From CAZJRB01 sp964547995 (GTDB taxonomy: Bacteria; Planctomycetota; Planctomycetia; Pirellulales; Thermoguttaceae), in contig CAZJRB010000049.1 of NCBI GenBank assembly GCA_964547995.1, positions 1 to 48,533 on the forward strand: a stretch of DNA of 48,533 bases, in the 5' to 3' direction. The translations under genes and the position numbers were made by a program. The notes under the pieces were generated by a model that worked only from the letters and a program-made list of their open reading frames with translations, was not told the origin of the DNA and did no database searches. Positions 9,187 through 17,808 of this stretch are shown here, piece after piece. How positions within the stretch are numbered: position 1 is the first letter of the stretch; each line of letters starts with the position of its first letter.

Positions 9187-9308
9187 AGAACTTCACCTGC
9201 CGCTCGCCTAACAGCCCATTGTTACAAACGGGAGCGGTTTGTCAAGCCACTCAGATGCGGGGTCATTTCTTCTTGCTCTTTTTGCCCCGGCCATCAGGTC
9301 GAACAGCA

Positions 9309-12300
9309 TCAACGGCCGGCCATGCAGCCGACCTTGCCATCGGCAGTCACCAGGTACAATCGCCCGCCCGCCGCGGCCAGGCCGTTGAAGACCGGCGGGC
9401 TCTTGAACAGGTATTCTTCAAGCGTTTCGCCGGAGGCCGTGGAGATCGCCCGCAGAATCCCCCCCTGCCGCCCTTCAAACGCACCGAGCGGGTCCTTCCG
9501 ATCGACGACGTCCGGCGGGCCGGCCACAAACAGCCATTCGCCGCACGCGACCATCGTTCGTATCCTGATGGGAACGCGGACCGACCACCGGGGCTTTTTC
9601 TGCCCGCGGTCCTGGGCGAAAAGCCGGTAGCCCTCCTTGCCCGGGGTGAAGAACAGATGCGGCTGCAATATCTGCGGCGAGTCGAACATCCTCACGATGT
9701 ACGCCGACCGCTGATCGTGAACCAGGAGCTGCCCCCAGTTTGCCCGGTCGCCGTAGTACCAGAACGCCCGCTTGAAATAGGTGTCGTCGAGCAATCCGCC
9801 CAGGGCCCTGAGTTTCGCGGGCCCGCTCTTGCGTGCCAGCCCGGCATCGAACCTCAGGTGCCGCATGTAGATGTCCTCCCCGTCGCTGTGCAGCACGTCG
9901 GACAGCGCGCCCTGGACGGGTGAGAAGTTGTCGACGAAATCATCGAACTCGATGCGGGGGCCCTCGACACGTGCTTCATGGATCGGCTCACCGGTTTTCG
10001 GATCGAGACCGAACAGATAGATCCCCCCGTCGAGAAACGACGACCTGCCCGCCGCGAAATAGGCCGCCCCCTCGTGAACGAGAATGCTGCCGTGGACCGG
10101 CCATGCCGATTCGAGCTGCCCGAACGCACCGATCCGCCGATCGTCGGGCGCGGCCCGAAAACGCCAAACCGGCTTCCCGTCGGCGGCATCCACGCAATAC
10201 ACCCGGCCGTCCGCCGATCCGAACAGCACGGCCCCCCGGTAATAGGTCGGCGGCGAATCGACGCGGCCCCCGGCGACAAACTGCCAGAGGGTCTTGCCGT
10301 TCTCCGCGTCCAAGGCCACAACGCGGTGCTCGTCGATCGACGCAACGAAGACCTTGCCCGCCGCAATCGTCGGCGGAGAAACGCGGCCGCCCACATCGAC
10401 GCTCCACAGCGGGGTCACTTTGCCCGGCACCGCCGTCGGCGTCGAACCGCTGCACATTGCATCGTGGCGGAAGGCCGGCCAGTCCTCCGGATCCGCAATT
10501 CGGGACTTGCCCTGCGGAACCTTCGCGTACGCCGGCCCTTTCTCGAGCCGGTTCCGCTGCGCCGGTCCCTCGGCAACCGGCCGGGTCGTCGACGCGGCCA
10601 GCGCGTTCATCCCGTTGAGCTTCTCGTCGATGTAGCACCGGCACGGATGGGGCGGCGCGTATTGCAGCCCGTTCGCCGGCATCATCCCGTAGTGGCACGT
10701 CCCGCGAACCCAGTTGTAGACGGTGTGCTTGCCGGTCTCCAGATCGACGAACTCGGTCCCCCGCCGGCTCGCCAGGATGTAGCGCGGCGTTGCCTTGTTC
10801 CGATAGCACCGGTGATGGTGTATCGTCTTGAAGATGCCGCCCAGGTCGATCTGCTTTTCGAGCTTGCCCGTCCGCAGATCGTAGCCGTTGACGTACAGGG
10901 GCCACGGGTTGCCCTTTTGGGGCCGCTCGGGCCGGCCGCACTCGGCGCTCCACGTCCAGACGAGCCCGCGAATCACGAAGACGTCCTTCCATTGAAACCA
11001 CAGCCAGCCCAGGTTCCGCTTGGGTTGCGACCAGAGTTGCCCTCCCGTCTCGGCGGAAAAGGCCACGAGCTTCTCGGGGTTGGCATAGAGGACGACGCCC
11101 TTGTGTACGATCAGCGTGCCGACCCACAGGGCCGACTGCTCGCCCTCGACCTTCGCCCGCCAGCGCTGCTCGCCCGTCTTGAAGTCCAGGCAGACGATCT
11201 CCCGACCGTCGAGAAAGCAGACCACCTCGCCGTCAACAGCCGCGCTGAGAACGGGATCGAGCTTGATCTTGGGCATCCGCTTGTCGAAATAGATGTATTC
11301 CGTCGTCGATCCGCCGTAGCTCTCCTTGGTCTTCCACAGGACATCGGCCGTCTCGGCATCGACGACCGCCAGTTTCAACCGCCCCTGGCGAAACAGCGAG
11401 AGGATCAGCAGGCCGTCGCGGTAGAGGATCTCGCGCGTGTCTTCCGTCCCTTGGTAGGTCCGCAGCACCTTTCCCGTCGCCGCGTCGAGCCGGCTGACCG
11501 GGGCGTGGTAGCCCAGGGTTGCATAGACCCGGTCCGCGGCGGCGACGACTCGCCGGTGCAGGTTGATCGGAAAATTCCCCGGCCGCCGCTTGAACCAATA
11601 GGGCTTCCACTCGCGCCAGCCCCAGTGCTCGACCGGCACCTTCCACAGCAGAACCCCGTTGAAGGCGTCCCGGGCGGCCAGAAACCACTTGTCGGGCAGG
11701 GGGTGATCGCCGGGCAAACTGATCGGCCCTTCGTCCACCATGTAGAATATCCGGCCGCCTCCCGATACCAACGCGCTGAGGCTCGAATCCGTGTCGTGCG
11801 CCCGCTGCCACAACGGACCCGCTATCCACTGGTAGTGCTTCGGTGGCCCGACCACCCAATCCTCCGCCACCGGGTTCCCGTCCGGGCCGTGAAGGTGATG
11901 CGTCCACTCGTCAATCTCTTTCGGCCGGGGCTTCACGCGCTTCGTCCAGCCGGTTTGCGTCTTGACATACGCCGCGCCCTCCGGCGCCAGCACCCGCACG
12001 ATCTCGTCCATGGAAATCCCGCCAAAATCCTCCGCGACGACCAGGTTGACGAGGTTGTCGACGTAGGGCAGGTGCTCCCCGTCCAACCGGTCGGCCGAGA
12101 CGGGCCCGTAGATCCCCAGCGATTGGATGTATCGCCGTGCCCGCTCCACGTCCCCGGCGTCGGCATCCAGGCCGTGGACCAGGTAACGGTCGCCGTCCCG
12201 CAGTGCGGCGGTCAGTTTCCCGTCGCCGCAGCCGAGGTGGACGACCAACCCGCCCTCGATTCCGGTCGTTGCCAGAATCTGTCTCGCCCGCGTCTGTTCC

Positions 12301-12398
12301 GGCAGTTTCTCCTCGGCCGCTCCCAGCACGGTCGGACCGGGAACCGCTGCCAAGACGGTTGCCGCGCAAATGGAAAACACAACGATCCGGATACGCAT
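9309..12398 (-). CDS. PQQ-like beta-propeller protein with N-terminal methyltransferase-like domain
   Basis: This 1029-residue exported protein has a signal peptide (MRIRIVVFSICAATVLAAVP). Residues about 35-165 look like a class I SAM-binding fold (VVHLGCGDGKLTAAL as motif I, LDADAGDVERARRY after it). Most of the rest is a beta-propeller of PQQ/BamB type, seen in repeated units such as VVALDAENGKTLWQFVAGG, VYCVDAADGKPVWRFRAAP and KVFVASIDE. The ATG at 12398 is preferred because the longer ORF would begin inside repeat DNA. Proteins of this arrangement are common in planctomycetes and have no proven function; binding of PQQ or a polymer ligand is possible. An exported SAM-dependent enzyme is hard to explain, so the N-terminal fold may be repurposed. 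Confidence 0.85.
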   Translation of the reverse strand: MRIRIVVFSICAATVLAAVPGPTVLGAAEEKLPEQTRARQILATTGIEGGLVVHLGCGDGKLTAALRDGDRYLVHGLDADAGDVERARRYIQSLGIYGPVSADRLDGEHLPYVDNLVNLVVAEDFGGISMDEIVRVLAPEGAAYVKTQTGWTKRVKPRPKEIDEWTHHLHGPDGNPVAEDWVVGPPKHYQWIAGPLWQRAHDTDSSLSALVSGGGRIFYMVDEGPISLPGDHPLPDKWFLAARDAFNGVLLWKVPVEHWGWREWKPYWFKRRPGNFPINLHRRVVAAADRVYATLGYHAPVSRLDAATGKVLRTYQGTEDTREILYRDGLLILSLFRQGRLKLAVVDAETADVLWKTKESYGGSTTEYIYFDKRMPKIKLDPVLSAAVDGEVVCFLDGREIVCLDFKTGEQRWRAKVEGEQSALWVGTLIVHKGVVLYANPEKLVAFSAETGGQLWSQPKRNLGWLWFQWKDVFVIRGLVWTWSAECGRPERPQKGNPWPLYVNGYDLRTGKLEKQIDLGGIFKTIHHHRCYRNKATPRYILASRRGTEFVDLETGKHTVYNWVRGTCHYGMMPANGLQYAPPHPCRCYIDEKLNGMNALAASTTRPVAEGPAQRNRLEKGPAYAKVPQGKSRIADPEDWPAFRHDAMCSGSTPTAVPGKVTPLWSVDVGGRVSPPTIAAGKVFVASIDEHRVVALDAENGKTLWQFVAGGRVDSPPTYYRGAVLFGSADGRVYCVDAADGKPVWRFRAAPDDRRIGAFGQLESAWPVHGSILVHEGAAYFAAGRSSFLDGGIYLFGLDPKTGEPIHEARVEGPRIEFDDFVDNFSPVQGALSDVLHSDGEDIYMRHLRFDAGLARKSGPAKLRALGGLLDDTYFKRAFWYYGDRANWGQLLVHDQRSAYIVRMFDSPQILQPHLFFTPGKEGYRLFAQDRGQKKPRWSVRVPIRIRTMVACGEWLFVAGPPDVVDRKDPLGAFEGRQGGILRAISTASGETLEEYLFKSPPVFNGLAAAGGRLYLVTADGKVGCMAGR

Positions 12399-13552
12399 GT
12401 CATCACCATGTCGGAAAGGGGTGCGTGTACGGTAAAGGCCCATAGCGTGGCGAGTTGAGCGTGCTGACCCGCTGCGGCGCGGCGAGCTTCTCCAGCCCCA
12501 AACGGGGCGACCCTGCGATAGCCCAGGGCGCAGCCCTGGGTATCGGATGTGCCAAGCTCCCAAAGCCCCAAAGGAGCGACCCTAATTGTACACGATATTG
12601 GACAATGATTGTAGCACGGTCTCTCGCCGGTCGGTTGGGGTCGCCCCGTTGGGGCTCGGCTTGTTCTATCGCGACTCGCACCCCAGGGCTGCGCCCTGGG
12701 CTATCTTCAGGCCGCCCCATTGGGGCTCGAAGAAACCTACTTCGTCGCCTCTTCCACAATCGCGATCTCCTCGGCCGTCAACTCGTACAGCTCCGTAGAC
12801 AAGCCGGTCGATCCCCATTCGCTATTCTTCATTCGCTATTCGCTATTCCTCAGCACCTCCTTGTCGTGCGAGGTCTTCGCCTCCGAGTGCGGATCGGGAC
12901 AATTTGCAGTTTACAATTTACAATTTGCAGTTTACAATTCTCCCTCTTCGCCCCGTCAGGGGCGATTGAAAATAGCCCAGCGATTTATCGCTGGGTTGGC
13001 GGTCGCGGCCAACTCCCGCAAGTCCCGTAGGGACGGCTGAACCCCGCCGCCGAATTCCCCCAATTCAATCGTCCCTACGGGACTGCCCGGGGGTTGAACG
13101 TCGCCCAAACCCCAGCGATAAATCGCTGGGCTATTCCCACGCCGCCCCTCCGGGACGCACAGCACCATTCCCCATCCCCCTATTCGTCATTCACCATTCA
13201 TCATTCGATATTCGATATTCGCACGTCACCACGGGGCTCGCCCCCGTGGGACGCTGATTGACCACTACCGGCCCGCAAGAACAGCCCCCTTCCTTCCGGC
13301 CACGCCGGCCGGGCGGCGCCTGGAAGAGCGGGGAAACCCCGGCCCTCGCTTAGTGGCCAATCATCGCTCCACGGGGACAAGCCCCGTGGTGGCGTCCTCC
13401 ACAATCAAGAATCCCCACCGGCCTCGTGCCGGTGGATTTCTGGTTTGGCAACTACAGCCAAACGTCACCCGCGCGAACAATCCCCACCGGCCCCGTGCCG
13501 ATGGGAAACGATTTGCAGGCTAAGGCCGCCGGCACGCGCAATGTTACACAGA
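12399..13552. repeat. Gene-poor tract of stacked palindromic and simple repeats
   Basis: No gene is supported in these 1.15 kb. In order I see: paired GGGGC/GCCCC hairpins with GCCCAGGGCGCAGCCCTGGG near 12520, with an inverted copy near 12645-12727; a fragment of a restriction-modification gene end (12737-12813); ATTCGCTATTC repeats (about 12826-12860); ACAATTTGCAGTTT repeats (about 12900-12940); and a large inverted repeat with TAGCCCAGCGATTTATCGCT at 12973 answered by its inverse near 13114-13134. These are followed by hairpins with CACGGGG/CCCCGTG (13230-13400) and CCACCGG/CCGGTGG (13413-13505). The tract looks like a landing zone for short mobile repeats beside the accessory genes. Confidence 0.75.
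12737..12813 (-). pseudogene. Frameshifted C-terminal fragment of a type IIG-like restriction-modification enzyme
   Basis: Read on the minus strand the fragment encodes DRLV, then after a one-base insertion LYELTAEEIAIVEEATK and a stop. The same peptide, without the shift, ends the remnant at 13937-14068. The two DNA segments match at about 90 percent over roughly 70 bases and lie in the same orientation. The peptide resembles the C-terminal tail common in Eco57I-like and other N6-adenine methylase/endonuclease fusions; that family link is from memory of such tails. Confidence 0.55.
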
Positions 13553-14068
13553 CTACGGTATGACATACATTCCTTTTGCTTTGAGGGCTTTGTCACACCG
13601 GTCCTGTGCGTCGGAGCAATCGCCAAGCAGAGTTTTTGTGTTGTTCGCATTGACGGCGCTCTCATCGTACACGCGGACGATAACTCTTTGGCCCGAGGAA
13701 AGGTCTTTTAGTGCCACATCGTCCGGAGTTTCGATGACGGGCTCCTTGTACTTGTCGGGATAGTCCTTACCCGGCGCGTCAAGATCGATCTCTGCCTTTT
13801 CCGGAACGAATTGATCAGGGCCCTTCTTGACATACGACTGCTTGAAGACACACTTTTTCATTTGTTCTGCTGTCAGTTTTTGCGCGGCCATGATCTTTCC
13901 TTTCTTCGCTTCGGGATTAGCAGGAATTCGTTGCCTCAGCGGGTCCGTCGCCTCTTCCACAATCGCGATCTCCTCGGCGGTCAACTCGTACAGTTCGCAG
14001 ACGAGCCGGTCGATCCGGCGGTCGATGGCGTCGATCTGACGTCTGAGTAAGAGGGTGGAATGTATCAT
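13553..14068 (-). CDS. Hypothetical protein behind a restriction-enzyme tail remnant
   Basis: One open frame of 171 codons begins 12 bases after the ATPase-nuclease stop. Its first 45 residues (QIDAIDRRIDRLVCELYELT and onward) match the tail of type IIG-like restriction-modification enzymes. From Met60 (13891) the protein changes character: a 112-residue, soluble, charged protein (KKCVFKQSYVKKGPDQFVPE ... SSGQRVIVRVYDESAV) that I do not recognise. AAGGAAAG lies just upstream of Met60, so translation probably begins at 13891 and the first 59 codons are leftover DNA. It may function with the upstream ATPase-nuclease gene because the two are adjacent and co-directional. Confidence 0.6.
   Translation of the reverse strand: MIHSTLLLRRQIDAIDRRIDRLVCELYELTAEEIAIVEEATDPLRQRIPANPEAKKGKIMAAQKLTAEQMKKCVFKQSYVKKGPDQFVPEKAEIDLDAPGKDYPDKYKEPVIETPDDVALKDLSSGQRVIVRVYDESAVNANNTKTLLGDCSDAQDRCDKALKAKGMYVIP
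13937..14068 (-). other. Remnant of a type IIG-like restriction-modification C-terminus
   Basis: These bases encode QIDAIDRRIDRLVCELYELT followed by AEEIAIVEEAT, a tail typical of fused DNA methylase/endonucleases. The rest of such an enzyme is absent here. The matching N-terminal remnant is at 16009-16122, on the far side of the ATPase-nuclease gene and in the same orientation. Confidence 0.6.
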
Positions 14069-14080
14069 TCGCGTTCTTTA

Positions 14081-15991
14081 TCATTCCTGAAATAGGTTCA
14101 TTTGTTTGGCACGTTCGAACAGTTCTATTCCGGGAACATCGTCGTATCTCTCGCGGAGTCTTTTGCCGAGACTAAACAGTCGTTTCGTTGCCGTATCGAC
14201 CAACTGAGAGTAGATCGTAGTGAAAACACGCCCGCGATCATCAACGTCCTGTTTCGCCGTAACCTTGTCCGAAACCGTCTCCCCAACAACGAAGGCGGTG
14301 ATGAATGGCTTCGATGTCAGTTCACTACACCCAATGAAGTCCTCGACATAGTGGACAGCTTGATCGCGGTTCTTCCTGGTGAGGTTTGCCCCACCCTTCT
14401 TCAATTCGATGATTAGAATGCGATCTATGCCTGCCAGGTCAGTTTCTCGGTCAATAGACTCTGTACCCGTCACGGAAACAGACGACTCAGGCCGAATGAC
14501 CAAATCCGGGCGTTTCTTCTCGTTGAGGAACGATGTGTTCGTCCCATCGACCTTGAACAGCTTCTTTACAACCGTATGCAGTTGGTTGTTTGAAGCATAT
14601 TCTGGCGAGTCAAATTCCGGGCCAAATAACCAACGCGATTCCGTAACCAACGGATGAAGCACGTGCAGTTCATCGACTTCTGGATCGCCACACAACTTCG
14701 AGATCGCTTCAATGACAGATAATCGCCGGTCGATCTCATCCAATACCAGAAGTGCGTCCTTGATCGTCCACTCGCCCAGAAGCTGGTTCAGTCCTTCGAC
14801 GTCCTCCTCAGATAGCGCGGCCAATTTGTGCAGTAACTCTTTCCCGCTGCGTGTTTGCTCCAGGTTGATGACAGCTTCGACAGCAATGCCTACAGTCTCG
14901 GGCGTAGCCGTGGGATGTGTGCTGACGAGATGCTCCACAGTTTCATCCACCTCGTACTTGCCCAGGGGTGATAAAGACGCATATCGCTCCTGATAATCCT
15001 TTCGGACTTGAGCCTTCGTCTCGTCGAGATTCTCCCTCGCAATCGTGGCAAATGCTCCTTGGATGTACTCGCCCAGATGTGAATACACACTTTGCATGAC
15101 ATCGGTGTCTTTGAAGCCTGTCCAGTCGTCTTTGACCTGGTCCGCCAAGTCACACGTCTTGACAACAAACGTGTAGCGTTTTGCAAATCGAGTTCGCCCG
15201 TCGATGACACTCTCTTTTCCCAGTGTCCACGATGGTTCTCCCACAAGTCGACTCGCTTGCCAGAAAGCAATACCTTGATAGATCGTGGACCTGGCCGCCT
15301 TTTGGGTGTCAACAAAACACACATCGAAAGCCATGCCATTGACTCGCACCGTGCTTGAATCGACAAGCCCCGACAAGTCCTCCAAGGGAAGGTCTCGACC
15401 GTTTACCCGGACAAGAAACTCCGGATCGTGAAGAAATCTCGCAGATACAACGTCGCGTATCCCGTCCGCACTTGGCAGATGCCGATCAACGGTCACTTCA
15501 AGGCGTGTTCCATGTCTCTTGCTTTTTGAGGAACGCTCCTTTTTCAGGACAAACGGCTGCTCCCGGCTATCGGTAGTAACGATGAATTGCCATTTCTTCC
15601 CCTCGGCGCACGTGACGACCTGATATTCGTCGTTGAAACACAATAGCCCATGCCTTCCGACTCCGTTACGTCCGTACGCAACGCGAGTGCCGGTTCGTCC
15701 TTCCGGAAACTTTACCTTAGTTCCTTGATGCTTGACGCGGTTGTATCCCAGCTTCATCCACCGGGAGTGGAACTCCTCGTTAGTCAAGCCAGTACCGTCG
15801 TCCTCAATCACCAGCAGTTCGTCTTTGCGATCTGGAATAACGATATCGACCTGGGAAGCACCAGCATCCCAGGCGTTGGCGACAAGCTCGGTGATCGCAA
15901 CATCCGGGGAATGGGCCAACCGCCCGAGGGTTCGTATGAGGTAATCGTCTTCAAAAAGTGACCCCTGCACATATGACTCTTTGCTCGCCAT
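14081..15991 (-). CDS. GHKL ATPase with C-terminal PD-(D/E)XK-like nuclease, candidate defence protein
   Basis: The 636-residue protein opens with a complete Bergerat ATP-binding fold: N-box ELVANAWDAGA (about residues 36-46), G1 motif EDDGTGL (about 62-68) and glycine loop GRNGVGRHG (about 107-115). This is the fold of MutL, MORC and Hsp90. The C-terminus carries PDLVIRPE (about 490) and IIELKKGG (about 524) followed by QAVHYVEDF, the pattern of a PD-(D/E)XK nuclease. GHKL ATPases of MutL/MORC type are known in restriction-modification neighbourhoods, so ATP-gated DNA cleavage in phage defence is a reasonable inference. ATG 15991 has AGGTGA five bases upstream; GTG 16000 is an alternative. 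Codon use looks more AT-rich than its neighbours, which suggests transfer. Confidence 0.8.
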   Translation of the reverse strand: MASKESYVQGSLFEDDYLIRTLGRLAHSPDVAITELVANAWDAGASQVDIVIPDRKDELLVIEDDGTGLTNEEFHSRWMKLGYNRVKHQGTKVKFPEGRTGTRVAYGRNGVGRHGLLCFNDEYQVVTCAEGKKWQFIVTTDSREQPFVLKKERSSKSKRHGTRLEVTVDRHLPSADGIRDVVSARFLHDPEFLVRVNGRDLPLEDLSGLVDSSTVRVNGMAFDVCFVDTQKAARSTIYQGIAFWQASRLVGEPSWTLGKESVIDGRTRFAKRYTFVVKTCDLADQVKDDWTGFKDTDVMQSVYSHLGEYIQGAFATIARENLDETKAQVRKDYQERYASLSPLGKYEVDETVEHLVSTHPTATPETVGIAVEAVINLEQTRSGKELLHKLAALSEEDVEGLNQLLGEWTIKDALLVLDEIDRRLSVIEAISKLCGDPEVDELHVLHPLVTESRWLFGPEFDSPEYASNNQLHTVVKKLFKVDGTNTSFLNEKKRPDLVIRPESSVSVTGTESIDRETDLAGIDRILIIELKKGGANLTRKNRDQAVHYVEDFIGCSELTSKPFITAFVVGETVSDKVTAKQDVDDRGRVFTTIYSQLVDTATKRLFSLGKRLRERYDDVPGIELFERAKQMNLFQE

Positions 15992-16008
15992 GTCAATCAC
16001 CTTTCGGC

Positions 16009-16122
16009 TTAGTCAAAAAACTCCTGGCGGAGTTGGGCCTCGTTGTAGCCGCCCGAGCGGTATTGGTCGAGATGATCGTCGAACCGCTCGACGAGTTCGG
16101 CGACGATGGCCGGCGGCGGCAT
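16009..16122 (-). pseudogene. N-terminal remnant of a type IIG-like restriction-modification enzyme
   Basis: A 37-codon frame (MPPPAIVAELVERFDDHLDQ then YRSGGYNEAQLRQEFFD) ends in TAA. It resembles the N-terminus of Eco57I-like methylase/endonucleases, where the sequence would continue with a proline-aromatic motif and the catalytic domain. The stop falls exactly where the enzyme would continue. The TAA is 17 bases before the ATPase-nuclease ATG, so this short ORF may now act as a leader peptide. Confidence 0.6.
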
Positions 16123-16453
16123 GGTACGGGCCCTCGCGGAATTTTCCTGCCCCCCTGATGAACGCCGGTATTATGGGCTATGCCGCGCCAGCTTGCAAGG
16201 GGCCGGGCAGGGGAGCAGGGGAGCAGGGGAGCGGGGGAGCGGGGGAGCGGGGGAGCGGGGGAGCGGGGGAGCGGGGGAGCGGGGGAATTGAAAATTGAAA
16301 ATTGTAGATTGTAAATTGAAAATTGTGTGAATGGGCACGACTATCCACTACCCACCACCCACTACCCATTACCCACCGCTCGCTTGACTTCGCGGCCGAA
16401 ACCGGCATACTCACGATGCTGGCATTGGGAACCCGTAAGTGCAGGTGTTGCGG
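16123..16453. repeat. Simple-sequence spacer upstream of mdh
   Basis: There is no gene here. The stretch holds a tandem array of a GGGGGAGCG-type nonamer (about 16200-16285), then AATTGAAAATTG repeats (about 16287-16325), then CACTACCCA/ACTACCCATT heptamer-like repeats (about 16338-16380). The last type occurs inverted at 28036-28098 and near 48393. Confidence 0.8.
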
Positions 16454-17398
16454 ATGAGACGTGCGAAGATCACAATTGTCGGGGCCGGAAACGTCGGGGC
16501 AACGACCGCGCTGTGGTGTGCGGCGGCCGAGCTGGGCGATATCGTCCTGCTCGATATCCCGCAGACGGAGGGCATGCCCAAAGGAAAGGCTCTCGATCTG
16601 TTGCAGGCGTCGCCCATCGGCGGGTTCGACGCCGCGATCGCCGGCACGACGAGCTACGACGAGACGACCGGCAGCGACGTGGTGGTGGTCACGGCGGGCG
16701 TGCCCCGCAAGCCGGGCATGAGCCGCGACGATCTGCTGGCGACTAACGCCGGCATCGTCGGCACGGTGGCCGGACAGATCAAGCGGACCTGCCCCCATGC
16801 GATCGTCATCGTAGTGAGCAACCCGCTCGACGCCATGGTCCAAAAGGCGTGGCAGGTGACCGGCTTCGAGCCGAACCGTGTGATGGGCCAGGCCGGGATC
16901 CTCGACACGGCCAGGTTTCGCACGTTCCTTGCCATGGAGCTGGGCGTCAGCGTGGAGGACGTCTCGGCAATGCTCTTAGGCGGCCACGGCGATACGATGG
17001 TGCCGCTGCCGAGCTGCACGTCGGTCGGCGGGATTCCCGTTACGCAATTGATCGGGCAGGACCGGCTCGAGGAGATTATCCGGCGGACCCGGGACGGCGG
17101 GGCGGAAATCGTCGCGCTGCTCGGGACCGGCAGCGCCTACTACGCGCCGGCCGCCGCTGCTGCCCAGATGGTCGAGGCGATTGTCCGCGACAAGAAGCGG
17201 TTGATGCCGTGCGCGGCCTATTGCGACAAAGAATACGCAGTTGGCGGCTATTACGTCGGCGTGCCGGTGGTGCTGGGGTGCGGCGGCGTAGAACGGGTGG
17301 TCGAGGTTGCACTGACCGAGGCAGAGCGGGCGGCGTTTCAGCGGAGCGTCGACGCGGTCAAGGAGTTGGTAGCCGCCATGGCGAAGCTCTCGGATTGA
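16454..17398 (+). CDS. mdh: Malate dehydrogenase (LDH-like type)
   Basis: The 314-residue enzyme should oxidise malate to oxaloacetate with NAD in the TCA cycle. The Rossmann start ITIVGAGNVGATTALWC binds NAD. The substrate loop is PRKPGMSRDDLLATNAGIV, with NPLD after it. The catalytic pair is Asp in GQAGILDTARF and His178 in LLGGHGDTMVPL. The Arg-Lys at the substrate loop favours malate over lactate. ATG 16454 gives the usual family length; GTG 16439 would add five residues. The gene stands alone between repeat DNA and a 410-base spacer. Confidence 0.95.
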   Translation: MRRAKITIVGAGNVGATTALWCAAAELGDIVLLDIPQTEGMPKGKALDLLQASPIGGFDAAIAGTTSYDETTGSDVVVVTAGVPRKPGMSRDDLLATNAGIVGTVAGQIKRTCPHAIVIVVSNPLDAMVQKAWQVTGFEPNRVMGQAGILDTARFRTFLAMELGVSVEDVSAMLLGGHGDTMVPLPSCTSVGGIPVTQLIGQDRLEEIIRRTRDGGAEIVALLGTGSAYYAPAAAAAQMVEAIVRDKKRLMPCAAYCDKEYAVGGYYVGVPVVLGCGGVERVVEVALTEAERAAFQRSVDAVKELVAAMAKLSD

Positions 17399-17808
17399 CG
17401 CGGCGGCTCGCAGAAGGATACGTAAGTCCAAATTCTCAAACGAGTTGGAGGATATCGGTCCGAGCAAAGCGGAACCGCTGCGGGGGGAAGCCGCATGCAC
17501 TGCTGGCAAGTGATGGCCGAAAAAGGGGAACCGCCTGGCGGCGAAAGGCCTCGAAGGTTGCGCCGTTTCGAAGCGAAGCGCCCCCATCCCCCGCTGGTGC
17601 TCGTTGTTGGTAGCATACTTCGTGGGCTTGACACGATTTTTTCAACTTTCTGCCCGATGCCGTTGACAACAGGCCGTGCGATGGAGTAGAGTCCCGATAT
17701 TCGGCGCCCGGGACCCGCCGGTGACGGAGAAATTCGGCGACGGTCCCAAGGGTTTTTGGAATTATCCATTTTCATCCCATCATTCCCGCCAAGAAGGAAC
17801 GATCTGTC
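17399..17808. other. Spacer between mdh and the alpha/beta hydrolase gene
   Basis: I find no supported gene in these 410 bases and no strong palindrome or simple repeat, which sets it apart from other spacers in the window. It should contain the mdh terminator and the hydrolase promoter, but neither is clear by eye. Confidence 0.4.

Larger units (their letters stand above)
8916..9308. other. Gene-free spacer made of palindromic repeats
   Basis: There is no convincing ORF in these 393 bases between ppx and the PQQ-propeller gene. Most of the stretch consists of two unrelated palindromic elements (8970-9096 and 9119-9186). The promoter for ppx-ppk must lie near 8916-8970 on the minus strand, but I cannot point to clear boxes. 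Confidence 0.6.

Noticed and set aside
9978..12458. 826-codon plus-strand frame opposite the PQQ gene
   Set aside because: It is a mirror frame of a well-supported coding sequence with no recognisable motif.
12399..12563. N-terminal extension of the PQQ-propeller frame upstream of 12398
   Set aside because: The extension is encoded by repeat DNA, and a proper signal peptide begins at the ATG at 12398.
12950..13150. CRISPR-like array in the palindromic tract
   Set aside because: The repeats are inverted and of different families, with no regular spacer length and no cas genes.
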